Origin: Diphasiastrum complanatum
Taxonomy: Eukaryota; Streptophyta; Lycopodiopsida; Lycopodiales; Lycopodiaceae
Direction: 5' to 3'
Assembly (NCBI GenBank): GCA_029204225.1
Contig: CM055094.1
Location: 63,594,483 to 63,658,482 of the forward strand
Length of the DNA: 64,000 bases
Shown here: positions 11,381-22,224 of the stretch, piece after piece
Layout of the letters: every line of letters begins with the position of its first letter
Position numbering within the stretch: position 1 is the first letter of the stretch
Program-made: the position numbers and the translations under genes
The notes under the pieces: model-generated
The model's input: only the letters and a program-made list of their open reading frames with translations
Told to the model about the DNA's origin: nothing
Database searches by the model: none

Positions 11381-12459
11381 TGTGAAGACGTAGACGTATC
11401 CCATGTAAAACTGTAGTGTCGGGTGTAGAAACTGCATGTAAAAATGAAGTGTCGCAGTTTGCCCTAAATGTCGCTTGTCAAAAACTGCATGTAAAAATGC
11501 AGTGTCGCATTTTTCGCAAAAAGTATCGCTTTTCTGGAAGTGCCAAAATGGCCCAAAAACAATTAGATAAGTGTTGCTAAACACTTAGTTGCAAATTAAG
11601 GGAAAAAGAAGCGACAATGTTGGGTGTCAGATTTTTCGCCTGTGGAAAAACCTGAGTAAAAATGCAGATTGTTAAAAAATAGTTCATTTTTTGCAGGTTG
11701 CATTTGAGAGAGTAAAAATTAGAGAAGGAAGAAGGGCTATTGGGATGAGTAGGAGTTAGATTAAATTCCAGCAATAGGAAGCATTCCATAAGGAATTGCT
11801 TGATCCATGATATGAAGAAAAAGATCAAATTGAGAAGAATTGGTCGATATAAAAGAATTTTTTGTTGACTCTACTGGTTGCCTTGGTCTTGAATCTCATG
11901 AATAGATGCAAAAAATAAAAAAACTTTAGTCTAAAGTCAAGAAGCTGAAGAACCAGAAAAAGTTGACAAAGGATCTATCAAAAAATCGATAGTGACAAAT
12001 TGTAGTGGAGTCGACAGTCATGAAGAATATCTAGTTGCGATATTTGAAAACGACCAAGTCATAAGAGAGAATGATAACATGAAAATTAGCAAATTCAAGA
12101 TGCAATCTATGCTAAGGAATTTGATGTTGCAGTCCAAGAAAAAGCCCAGAAGGCTAAGCGAGCCAGAAGGGTAAAACAATCTAAACAATATGACCAAATA
12201 CTATTCAAAAGAATTGTCATTTTTCTTTACAAACTAGATGTTTTAGAGCATAATGATTGACATGAAATATAAATGGATATCTAAGTAGATAATGTTAAAA
12301 TTTTTTACTGACGGTAAATCATTCCTAATCCTTCACATTTTTTTGAGAGGCACTCAATTGTCATCTTGCGTAATACACAGGATGATCCTTCTTTAGATCA
12401 TCCTTCTGCCTTAAGGTAACTCCTATTGCAGATGACGATATATTAATAAAAATGTGGAA
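11381..12459. other. Non-coding stretch with LTR-like GTCGC repeats
   Basis: 11410-11530 holds two direct copies of about 'aaactgcatgtaaaaatg(a/c)agtgtcgca' plus 'gtcgcatttttcgc'. These echo the Copia-2 LTR ('ggcgaaaaatgtgacac') and 41941-42120, so this is probably LTR debris. A 60-codon ORF at 11992-12174 has no recognisable motif. No supported gene. Confidence 0.4.
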
Positions 12460-13290
12460 TTTTTTTATCCAGGTAAGGGCATACAACTAGGGCTTGCAAT
12501 AGCTTTTGTTTAAGATTGTCGAAAGCTTTTTGTTAGTCTTTAGCAAGTGAGTTAAAGGTGAAGCCAAACTTGCATGATCATAGATGAACCTTCGCTAATA
12601 GCCAACATGGCTTAAGAATTCATGTAATTCTTAAAAATTGGTTGATTTCTTTCAAAATTTTGATCACTTTGATCTCGTCTTTGTCGACTTCTATGCTGCA
12701 AATAGAAATTCAATGTCGTACTAGAATTTCTTCAGACATTCCAAAATAGCATTTCTCTGGATGGAGACATAAAGTGTTTTCTAGAGTTTTGATAGATGAC
12801 TACTTTTCGTACTATAAATACAGAAGTCAACGATAATTTTTTTGAGGAATACCCTTCGATAGTCATGGAATATTACAATCATCATTTGTTGAAAAATAGC
12901 TGGTGTATTACATAATCTTAACGACATCTATCTATAGGCATAAGTGTCCCAATCTATAGTAAATGTTGTTTTGGATTGGTCCTCCTCTTGAATTGACAGT
13001 TGGTTATAGCCTGAAAATCCATCAAAAAAGTTATATCACTCATGACCTGCAACATGATGTAGGATACCATCATTAAATGGTAAAGGATGATGATTTTTTC
13101 TAGTTGCATCATTTGGTTTTCTCAAATATTGGCAAACTTGACTTTTGCCAATTTTCTTTTTATGTCGGTTCTTGCAAGATGAAGCTGATTTTTTCACAAT
13201 TCCATTGTGACACACTCCATAAGGTTGACTAGATTGGTTAAGTTTTTCTTTCGTCTCAAGTTCGAGACTCCCCTTGAAATTAACCAAGAA
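12460..13290 (-). pseudogene. Ty3/gypsy reverse transcriptase relic
   Basis: The minus strand from about 13287 gives classic gypsy RT motifs in order: RKPNDATRKNHHPLPF, DGFSGYNQLSI, EEDQSKTTFT, LCNTPAIFQQMM, FCIYSTKSSHLSKL and LSHVGYxRRFIYDH. Several stops and an altered catalytic box (where FVDDF is expected I read IVDF) make it inactive. No gypsy LTR or integrase is nearby. It is older than the copia elements, judging by the number of lesions. The upstream reading (MVNFKGSLELE to KKKIGKS) is poorly conserved and may be a decayed linker. Confidence 0.8.
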
Positions 13291-14210
13291 GCACTATCCC
13301 ATCGTGTAATCAAAAGTCTTCCATGCTTTATCTCAATCAGCTCACACGGGTGCAGCTTGCTCATAACCATAAATTGACATGCAGATGCAGACCAGGTTTA
13401 TTTATCAACTAAAATAACACACTCCCAGCAAAAAAGTATATGGGCTCAGCCATTCACAAGTAAATAAAGCTCTTGATCTTGGTAGTGCGTTGTGGGCCTC
13501 AATCCGGACAAATGCTCGTGCACTCTTTGAAAGGGATACACAAACGGTTGTCACAGCTTAATCCCGGTTAAGCATTGCTTTTCCGAAGATGACTTATTAA
13601 CATAAAGCTCACCCACACGCACCCGCCAGACATGAGAAGAAAGATTCGGTTTGGATGGAGTCGTCAAGCAAGATTAGTAGAAGCAGGAAGACCCAGCTGG
13701 AAGAATTCATTGTTAACAAGGTGCTGTAGCGGCAGCTATCCGTCGCTGTACTTCTTTGAACCTTTGCATTTGTGATCCAAACCATGCCTTGTCACTGTTA
13801 CTGACATCATGAGAGATATAACAATTCACTATGCTTTCATCTTCCTTCAAAATTCTTCCCATCCCAATTAGATGGGCTCCTCCACATCAAAGTGTGAGCC
13901 ATAGCATCTCAAAATGAAAATTAGCCAAAGCCCAGTTCTACGTCCAACAAATTTGTCTTTTATATTCACACAAGAGTGGCCCACATAGAAAGCAAGACCA
14001 AACACTCACTAGTCTACATCTTTCTTGTAAATCATTTTGTTTTAGTTAGCTCTCCACTTTTGTCAATGTGTATGGAAAAGACAAGGAGGCCCACCCATAT
14101 GGCCATATCCAGGAGTCCAGGGAGCGACAAGGCATAAGTCCGAAGTGGAATCATGATATCCACATTGTGACATCGATAAGAGTTGATTATGAAATCGTGG
14201 GCTCCTCCTA
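13291..14210. other. Intergenic, no gene recognised
   Basis: Both strands are interrupted by frequent stops. I see no family motif, tRNA or clear repeat. Confidence 0.5.
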
Positions 14211-14211
14211 A

Positions 14212-14215
<4 letters not shown>

Positions 14216-14285
<70 letters not shown>
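14216..14285. repeat. (CT)n microsatellite, about 70 bp
   Basis: Uninterrupted CT dinucleotide repeat. Similar or longer tracts lie at 59285, 63788 and 63903. Confidence 0.98.
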
Positions 14286-14288
<3 letters not shown>

Positions 14289-14476
14289 ATAAATATGTTG
14301 GAAATCTCAATGAGCATATAAAGCTACCACTCTTGTGCTTTGGATGAGAGCACACATATTCCGATGTTCTATTAAAATCAAGTCATAACAAGGGAGGAAT
14401 CATAGAACATGGAAGTTTCATAGAATCATAGAATTTTCCAACCTACTATGATAGGTAAGGTGTTGTAGATATAATT

Positions 14477-14770
14477 TTGCAAGACTCTAGAGGAGTGGAT
14501 GTCACTAGAATGGGAGTAAGCTTGGGAGCAAGGTTCACCAAGAATATGGCTGAGTACAAAATACTCAGATTGCAAATGAACCTAGCTTGTAACACAAAAA
14601 TTTTCACTATCAGAGTGAAAGGCGATTCACAGGTAGTGATTCAAGATATGATAGGGATGTGCCACATAAATGACAAGAGGCTTGGAGCCTACTAGATGAC
14701 CATCTATGAACTAGTGAGGTAGTTTTTCTAGGTAGATTGGACATTCAAGAGGGAACTATCAATAAAATGA
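14477..14770 (+). pseudogene. RNase H (RVT_3-like) fragment, Ty3/gypsy type
   Basis: The plus frame reads MAEYKILRLQMNLA then IRVKGDSQVVIQDMIG and DKRLGAY. This matches the pattern of RNase H domains in gypsy polyproteins and related plant RNase H proteins (NMAEYEAL...VxGDSQLVxxQ). The frame stops at 14695, and text resembling the following helix can be read to about 14770. The upstream half carrying the first catalytic Asp is missing. It could derive from the same old gypsy insertion as 12460-13290, though in opposite orientation. Confidence 0.7.
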
Positions 14771-15218
14771 GTTTGAGGACCTTAAATGGATCTATGATAA
14801 AAAAACCTTCACACATGTGAAGTACAACCTGTTGTATAGCCATTGATCTAAAAATAAATTACATAACCAAATGATAGTAATTGACTCAAATATCTGCAAG
14901 CACTAAGATAGATTACACAAGCTTGATAGAATTCACCCTAAAGTCAGTCAATAGCATTTGCTCCATAGTGAGCAAGTACATCACGATGGATCTTGAGGCT
15001 GGCTAAGAAAGTTTGGTAGGGATTTTGTTCCCATGTTAGATGCAAATTGACCTACTCATCATGACTTTATACCTAAAACATCGTCTCAATTAATTCTAGA
15101 CTTTCTCAAAATCCATTTTAAAAAATGGACAAGAGAATTTCAAGATGTTAATTAATCACAAAATCATTGAACTTTGACAATGTTTAATACTTGTCTTACA
15201 AAAGATATATTTGTTTTT

Positions 15219-15251
15219 GGAGGTCCACCCGCCGCGGCGGGTGGAGCCTCC
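15219..15251. repeat. GC-rich perfect palindrome (hairpin)
   Basis: The 22-bp core 15224-15245, arms TCCACCCGCCG / CGGCGGGTGGA, is a perfect palindrome, extended by GGAGG / CCTCC with one bulged base. Nearly all G/C inside AT-rich DNA. Followed at 15259-15282 by an A-run / T-run dyad. Confidence 0.93.
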
Positions 15252-15340
15252 AGAATTTGAAAAAAAAATTGAATTTTTTTTTTGACGTCCCTAATGCGGT
15301 CCCTCTGTGGCCCTACTGCGGTCCCTAATGTGGTCCGTCT

Positions 15341-15480
15341 CTTGATCCCAAAATGGTTTATCAAGATTAGTACGTAACCTCATAGCTTTAGCACTTTCAC
15401 ATAAAGTCCTATTCTTTCTTTCAGCCACTCCATTTTGTTGTGGGATCCTTGGTGTTGTATGCTCCCTCTTGATCCCATTA
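15341..15480 (-). pseudogene. Isolated copia integrase fragment
   Basis: The minus strand reads NGIKREHTTPRIPQQNGVAE then RKNRTLCESAKAMRLRTN and KPFWDQE without a stop. This is the conserved end of the integrase core, including the catalytic Glu of VAERK. It resembles Copia-N (GIKREMSSPRTPQQNGVAER) but no flanking integrase or RT is present. About 140 bp of element stands alone beside the palindrome. Confidence 0.85.
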
Positions 15481-15625
15481 GGGCCCTTTTGGAACTCAAA
15501 AAGGGCCTCTTCCTCGCCTAAACAAGTCTTCTAATCATAATTAATTTAGTGCTAATCTATCCTATGTGGCACCTTTACCTTGGGTTACCATGCAAGGTGA
15601 GCAAGAGTTAAGGCCTAAATGTAGG

Positions 15626-15705
15626 TCTCATTTTCATAGACTATTGTAGGTTATCTCATTTTCATAGACTATTGTAGGTTATTTGCATAGACTATAATAG
15701 GCAAC
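15626..15705. repeat. 28-bp tandem repeat
   Basis: Two perfect copies of a 28-bp unit (TCTCATTTTCATAGACTATT plus GTAGGTTA) at 15626-15653 and 15654-15681, then a shortened copy 'catagactataatagg'. Confidence 0.9.
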
Positions 15706-16014
15706 TAATAGGTAAGTTACAAATTACAACTAGAGTAGGGTTAGTATAGGACGACCTTTCATTGTCCTAACTACAATAGGACCCTAGGGATGGAAACTAG
15801 TATATGCCTAATAAAGCTTATATCATGGTTAGTTCACATTGAACTTTGACACCATTTGATTAAGGTATATTGTAAAGTTCTACATAGATTCTTTTGGGAA
15901 ATTCGACATCTTCAAGATGACAACCAAGTATCACTTACATGTGAAGTTAGAGAAGGATTATGCGACCACCAAAGCTGCATGGGATGTTAACTTAAATCTG
16001 TATGAGGTGCATTA

Positions 16015-16272
16015 TTGGAGATTAGAAGGCAAAAACATATTGACCTATGGGTAAGAAGTGATTTATACCCTCATAATCCACTGGTAGATGCTCCTCCTAA
16101 ATTTTTTGATGTACATAGTTTGTTAAGGTTCATTGGGGATGGTCGGAATGGACTGCTTGGCTACTGTCAAGCAATGGATTCTCAAAGAATCCAAGCTGAG
16201 ACATTGGCAAATATAGCAAACATTCATATCTTGAGTATGAATGACAATTTAAAGTCATTGCATGGAATATGA
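16015..16272 (+). CDS. Unknown ORF, partial; paralogue of 38435-38710
   Basis: An 85-codon frame that is open upstream to about 16000. It contains HIDLWVRSDLYPHNP and HSLLRFIGDGRNGLLGYCQ. The minus-strand ORF at 38435-38710 carries NIDLWVDGSIYPND and THLLRFVCEGNSRLLGYCQ with the same spacing, so both derive from one coding sequence. I do not recognise the family and see no membrane segment or catalytic motif. It is cut on the right by the truncated end of Copia-A near 16270. It is probably a scrap of a repeated gene or of a mobile-element ORF. Confidence 0.5.
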   Translation: MEIRRQKHIDLWVRSDLYPHNPLVDAPPKFFDVHSLLRFIGDGRNGLLGYCQAMDSQRIQAETLANIANIHILSMNDNLKSLHGI

Positions 16273-17957
16273 ACTGTTTGAAAAATTTGAACGCTTTAGA
16301 TTTGTTCTTCAGAAAGTAGATAACACTTCTTTGAAAAAATCATAAATAAAGGTTAAAACATAATTGGATCTCTCTGTGAAAACGGTCTGCATAGGGCCAC
16401 AAATGTCACTATGTACAAGATCTAGCAAACTTTTAGATAAATGGATTGAATCAAAGTTGAATGGACTATTGGCATCTTTGCCAATAATGCAGCTTTCACA
16501 AAGAGAAGTCGATTTGCTAATAGATGGTAGATCTTGTACTAAATTCAGATTTGACATTTGTTGTATACTTTTGAGGTTTAAATGGACTAGTATGAAATGC
16601 CATAACATATCAATAAATTCAGAAGTTGAAGTATGAAGAGTTTGACTGTTTGTGGAGTAAAAATGGCTTAGCTTGTAAAGATAGCCATATCTTCTAGCGA
16701 AAGCTAAAACTTTCCTAGATTTGTCAAGAATATTGCAACCCTCTATATCGAATTTGACCCTATGACCAGAATCAGTGATTTTGCTTATTGGAAGCAAATT
16801 TTTAGTAAGATTTGGAATGTGAAAAACATTGGACATAAATTCTAAATCACCTTTCTGAAATTCGATCCTGACAATTCCTACACCTTTGATAGTATGAGAT
16901 GAGTTGTGTCCTAATTGTACAACTCTAGAATGGGTGTATGACTTGTAGTCTTGGAACTAGTCATAGTGGTGAGTCATGTGCTGTATTGCTCCTGAATCCA
17001 GATACCAGAAATCAATATCCTGTAGTTTTTCAACTTTGGCCATAAAGGCTACTTCATTTTCCTCTTGTGGTTGCGTCAAGTGACTGGTAGTTGCAACATT
17101 TTCTTGTTGTTGTTGGAACTTCTTTTTCTTTTCATTGTTGTATTTCAATGTCCTACAATCCTTAATAAGGTGACCAATCCTCTTACAATCTTTACATAAT
17201 AGTTTCCGTCTTGGCTGGAATGATGAAGTCTCTTAATTTGAATCTACATTTGATCCAAGCTACATGTTGCTCTTCTTGTCAAGATAGTCTGACTTTGTAG
17301 ATCTCTTGTATCTAAACTTTTGATTTTTCTTTGAGAATAGAACTTGAGGATTCGATTATGAGCTCTGGAGGAGGATCTATCTTGTTTGATCTCCTTTTGA
17401 AGTAGCATCAAGATGACTCTTGATAGAGTGAGATGCTGCTAGGTCGAGATGCTACTGGGTTGAGATAGCCGTGTCCCAGGTTTCGAAAGTTTCAGATTAA
17501 CTCAATAGTAAAGTCATTGTTGCATCGAAATCTTCAATGATTATGTCGGTTGAAGTCATTTCTCCATGAGATTTTGAAAGTATTGAGATGGCTCAAAGTA
17601 TTGTCTACATCAGACATCCTTAATGTAAAGAATTTCTTTCTCAAATGTAACTTGGATGTAACATCCCTAATATCATAGAGGATTTCTAGGATGTCCCAAG
17701 CATCCTTAGCAGTCTGAGCACTTCAATTATGCTGATTTGAGAGTCTTTAATGTTCAAAGTAATCAAGGAAAATGCCTTGCCATCTCGTTGTCTCCATTTG
17801 GTGATGCTGGTTGCATCGACCTCAGGCTTGACCTCTGTGCCATCAATGATGTCCCACATTTCTTTGGCAAGTAGTATGACTTTCATCGTGAACTCCAGAG
17901 ATGGTAGTTCTCTCCATCGAGTTTGTTGATCAGAGATGAACTAGAAGATGGATCCAT
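16270..17957 (-). pseudogene. Copia-A gag-protease-integrase, decayed
   Basis: Reading from about 17957: Gag start MDPSSSSSLINKLDGENYHL, a frameshift near 17890, then ILLAKEMWDIIDGTEV and KDGKAF-type Gag text (RDGKAFSLITL). A CCHC remnant lies near 17150-17215. The protease core YLDSGAIQHMTHH is near 16960-17005. Integrase follows with FILVHLNLKS...CESC and LVHSDICGPM, ending inside the DDE core (KNKSKAFKFFKQF) near 16270. There are multiple stops and frameshifts. RT and RNase H are absent; the junction is with the unknown ORF at 16015-16272. Confidence 0.88.
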
Positions 17958-18063
17958 TCTGGTGAAGAGCGTGAGATCACTGGTAGAGACAATGATATTG
18001 AAAAACTGCTAGGTGCACACTTTCACATGTCTTGATAGAAACAAGACTGACACTAAATCAAAA

Positions 18064-18075
18064 GCTTTGATACCA
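18064..18075 (-). other. Primer-binding site of Copia-A
   Basis: TGGTATCAAAGC on the minus strand, next to the LTR and about 105 bases before the Gag start; one change from the usual site. Confidence 0.85.
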
Positions 18076-18580
18076 TATCAGAAATCCGTGGTGTACCAGA
18101 AATGAGTTTTGACACAAGGGTAGAACATAGTATCTCAATGGGAATCGAACACACGATTCCAAAGATAGAGGTCTGGAATCAAAATTTGGATCGAGATACT
18201 AGCAGCGAAAACTTACAATGGACAATTGTGGATTGGAAGTGTGTCAGCATATCAGCAAGAATCAAGATGTAATGCAGTCTATAATAATACAAAAATGAAT
18301 GACAGTTGTGTGGACAAAATTGCACTCTTTGATAAATAAAAAATAGAGTACATGAGTGTGAAACAGTGCCTGTCTATGAGCACAAAAATGCAGAGCTTTA
18401 GACGCTTGATCATTGCAAGATGGATGCTCACTTCTATTTGGAAAAATAATCAGACCAGAAAGAATTGAATGAGAACCAACTGATCACTAACTGCTAAAGG
18501 TGCAGACTTTATTTTGAATTAGCTTGACTTGTTTATGATTGTAGTTTCATGATCAATACTTGAGAGTATAAGTTTGGATC
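18076..18580 (-). repeat. 5' LTR of Copia-A, truncated
   Basis: The reverse complement aligns with 48580-49107, the distal part of the Copia-G LTR. Shared text includes 'aacaagtcaag', 'atttatcaaagagtg', 'gcattacatcttgattcttgctg' and 'tctcaatccaaattttgattc'. The proximal 400 bases of that LTR are missing, replaced at 18580 by the LTR of Copia-B. Confidence 0.85.
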
Positions 18581-19226
18581 TATCAGAAATTAGTGGTATT
18601 GGCAACAGAAGACTGAGCGAGCATGGTATGCGGACTGGAAGCACCACAATTAGCAGCAGAATGTTCAAACTAAATTGATTCACTAAATTCAAGTGAACTA
18701 TAACAATAATGAGACAGATAATTGCACTCTAATTAATATCAACAATGAGTACAATGCTTGAAGTAATTACTTCAGATGATCGTTGTGTGTAATAACACTG
18801 GCAACGAAAATATATTTTGTCTATTACAATTTTAGTAGTAACTGTATATCAGAAGAAGTTTTCTAGTGAAGATTTTGAAAATATTTACAACTAACTCGCA
18901 TTGAACACTAACTGTAAATACATGTATAACATAGGCAGACTGTCAACGTGAAGTCGTTGGGTCAATAGTATCAAAATTTAAAACGGGTCGAATTTTTATA
19001 CAAAGGATCAAAAAATTTACACTGGGTCAAAAAATATGCTAAGGGTCAAACTTTCTAGGGTTAAAAAAATTAGACCTGATTTAACCCGAACATGCCCAGA
19101 TAATTTAGTGAAGGGTCAAAAAAATCCAAACCGATCCAGCCCAAGATAAAAAAAATCTTTGTTTTGAACAGTTTTTCAGGATGCTCATTAATAAATGGAT
19201 TTGAGACTGAGCATTGAAATCCAATG
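18581..19226 (-). repeat. 3' LTR of Copia-B
   Basis: Begins on the minus strand after polypurine text AAGGGGAAG with (c)attggatttcaatgctcag, matching the Copia-G LTR start, and continues to 'accactaatttctga' at 18581. It contains a degenerate repeat of 'tttttgaccc' near 18960-19135. A related LTR lies at 41809-42505 (shared 'gaagt(a/t)attacttcaag'). Confidence 0.8.
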
Positions 19227-19239
19227 CTTCCCCTTGATG

Positions 19240-21770
19240 TGACCCTAAAAAGTTGTGATTTAAAATTTAACATGTCGTTGAATCTGAGATGGTGCTCTTT
19301 TGATAGAGCCTTTGTGAATTAATCTGCTGCCATTGATTCTGCCCTGTAGTAGACTAATGATACCTCCTTGCTTTGCACTTTCTCTCTTAAATAATGATAC
19401 CTGATTTCGATATGTTTGCTTTATGAATGAAATCTTGAATTGAAAGAGAGAGCAATGGTGCTTTGATTGTCACATAAAATGATTTTGGATGTGACTATAC
19501 AAGGTTGATTTCTGCTAGCAGGTCCCTCAGCCATATTGCCTCCTTAGTAGCATTCGTGACAACAATGTATCCTGATTCGATCGATGATAATGCGACTAAG
19601 GTCTGCTTCGTTTGTTTCAAGAGATTGGGCCTTGATTGTATAAAAGTACAAATCCAAAATTCGATCTTCTAGTATCAATGTCCCTTGCCCAATTTGCATC
19701 TATGTATCATCCTAGAATATTAGCAAATTGGCTGCCTCCATAGCATATTTTGAGATGTTTGGTTGCTTGGATGTACTTCATGACCTTTGTAAGTGCTTTC
19801 CAATGGGCTAGGCCTGGATTTGATAGGAACTGGCTGAGTGAACTGATTGAATATGCAATGTCGGGTTGAGTGCAAATCATTGCATACATCAGTGAGCTAA
19901 TGATGGAGTGAAACAAATATTTCTTTATTTCCTTTTTCTCTTCCTTGGTTTGAGGAGATTGTTCCTTTGACAACTTTAGCCTAGGGTCGAGTGGAAAGTA
20001 ACTTGGTTTGCAGTTGGCCATTCCATACTTTTTCAATGTGTTTGTGAGATATCTTTGCTGACTGATGAATATCAATCTGCTGGGTCAAATTCAGAATATT
20101 TCGATTTTGAGATAATAGTGAGATGGACCCATATTAGTCATTTTGTACTCCTTGGTTAGCATGCATTTGGTGTCCTTCATCAAATTCAGACCGTTACTGA
20201 ATAATAGAGTATCATCAACATAGAGAGTGATGATGATGAAAAGATCCAATACACATTTGAAGTAGACATTCAAATCTGTTGAGTTTGGAATAAAACCATT
20301 CTCAATAAGAAATGCATTTATTTTTTGGAACCAGGTTTTAGGTGAATGTTTCATCCCATAGAGTGCCTTGTGAATTTTGCATATATGGTGTTGCTTGCCC
20401 CTGAGTGTGCCTTGTGAATTTTGCATACAAGGTGTTGCTTACCCCTCAATTCGTATCCTTTTGACTGTGACATATAATTTTTCTCTTCAATGGTCCCATT
20501 GAGGAAAGCGGTCTAGACATCCATTTGATGGACTTCAAGATCTGCTACAACTGCAAAGGAGAGTAGTAGTCTGATAAAAGCATGTTTGACAACTGGGTTA
20601 AAGGATTTGGAATAGTCCAAATATGGAATCTAAAAAATAGCCTTTGGCAACCAGCCTAGCTTTGTATTGATTTAGCATGCCTTCAACATCATATTTTGCT
20701 TTGAATATCCATTTGCATGGAATCAAATTTCTATCTTTTGGAAGCTCAGTGACTCTCCACGTTCGATTCTCCATCAGAGAATTGAATTTTGTGTCCATTG
20801 CTGCTTTCCAACATTCAGCATTAGGTGTAGACATTGCCTCTAAAACTGTATTTGGTTCCTGCACGAAGTAGAAGGCTTCATCATCCATAAATCTAGATGG
20901 AGGCTGTCTGGGTCGATTTGACCTTCTTGGCTAGATTTCTTTACTCTACTGATTAGACTCATTTTTAGAGTTAGTATCAATTTCTTGATTTTTGATCCTA
21001 GGGTCGAAATTTGATTGTTCGATCTTGGGGTCAGAAATTTGTGTAGCCTTTTCCTTGGGGTCGAAAAACTTGTTCTCCAAGAAAATGATATCTCTGCTTG
21101 TGAATAACTTTTTTGTTTTCAAATTGTAGAGCTTGTATGCCTTGTAATCTGGAGAATAGCTAATAAAAATCGATTTTCTAGTTGTGATGTCCAGCTTCTT
21201 CCTGAAATCTTCAGGGATCTGAGCATAAGCAATGCATTCAAACACTCTAATATTCTTGAGTGATGGTTTTGATCGTGTCCACACCTCATAAGGTGTCTTG
21301 CCATTCAGGGCTTTGGTGATGGATCGATTTTGTAAGTAGGCTGTTGTATTAAAAACTTCTGTTCAGAATTTCTTTGGAAGAGAGGCATGGGCCAGCATGC
21401 TTTTGGCACTTTCAACATGTGTCCGATTCTTCCTCTCAACTAGACCATTGGAATATGGTGAATAGCTTGTTGTATATTGTTGGTTTAATCTGTTTTCCTT
21501 GAAGAATTCTTTAAATTCTGTCAAGATAAATTCTCCCCCTCCATTTGAGCATAGTGCTTTGATCTTCCTCTAAGTCTGGTTTTCTGCAAACACCTTGAAC
21601 TGCTTGAAGAATTTAAATGCCTCTGATTTGTTCTTAAAAAATTAAGTAACAGTCCATCATGAGAAGTCATCAATGAAGGTAAGAAAATATTGTGTTCTCC
21701 TTTTGGTAGCTATGAAAGAATTCAGATCATTGATGATCCAAATCCATAAAAGATCTTGGGTTACAAAACA
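19240..21770 (-). pseudogene. Copia-B integrase-RT-RNase H, decayed
   Basis: From about 21770 the minus strand gives integrase DDE-core pieces (YFLTFIDDFS, GGEFILTEFKEFF, YSNGLVERKNR), then the integrase tail MWTRSKPSLKNIRVFECIAY, an acidic linker, RT (NRTWRVTELPKD, YKARLVAKGY, LHKALYGLK-type KIHKALYGMKHSP, LYVDDTLLFSN), and RNase H text (RYLTNTLKKYGM, SISSLSQFLSNPG, LREKVQSKEVSLVYYR, FTKALSKEHHLRF). Many stops and frameshifts are present, plus a 42-44-bp tandem duplication at 20361-20446. Gag, protease and 5' LTR are missing, cut at about 21770 by the 3' LTR of Copia-C. Confidence 0.9.
20361..20446. repeat. 42-44-bp tandem duplication within Copia-B RT
   Basis: 20361-20402 (GAGTGCCTTGTGAATTTTGC to GCCCCT) is repeated at 20403-20446 with few differences, duplicating the KIHKALYG region and disturbing the frame. 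Confidence 0.85.
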
Positions 21771-21784
21771 AGCTACTCCATCAA

Positions 21785-22224
21785 TCTTGCCAATATAGAA
21801 AAATTAGCATCTACACACAAAATAAAATACAAACTCTATTAGAACTTAATCAAACATGAATAAAAATATAAATAGAAGCTACTGTCTATACAGCAACAAC
21901 ACCCTACTGCATTTCACATGTGTGAACCTGAAAATAGCAAATATAGATCATTCTACACAGAGAATTGCAAGCAATCACAAGTATAGTGTCAATGATCGGA
22001 TAAGCACTATCAATCATTCATCATAAGCAATCACCATAAGAGGAGGAGAAAGAACATACAATCATTGTATCACATTGAATGAAAGAGAGTACAATAAACC
22101 TTGAATATATATAGAGAGAGAAAACTAGTAGTTGACTATAGACTAGCCTACAGCTACTTACAACTGGTAACAACTATCAATAGTAAATCGTAAACAACAA
22201 CAAGTTTATCATTGGTTTCTAACA
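21785..22224 (-). repeat. 3' LTR of Copia-C
   Basis: On the minus strand it starts TGTTAGAAACCAATG right after the purine-rich GAGAGAGAG at the end of pol, and contains 'tatatatattcaag' and other promoter-like text. There is no second copy, so the far end near 21785 is approximate. Confidence 0.65.

Noticed and set aside
14063-14317. 84-codon minus-strand ORF with an (RE)n stretch
   Set aside because: The ER run is the (CT)n microsatellite read as protein.
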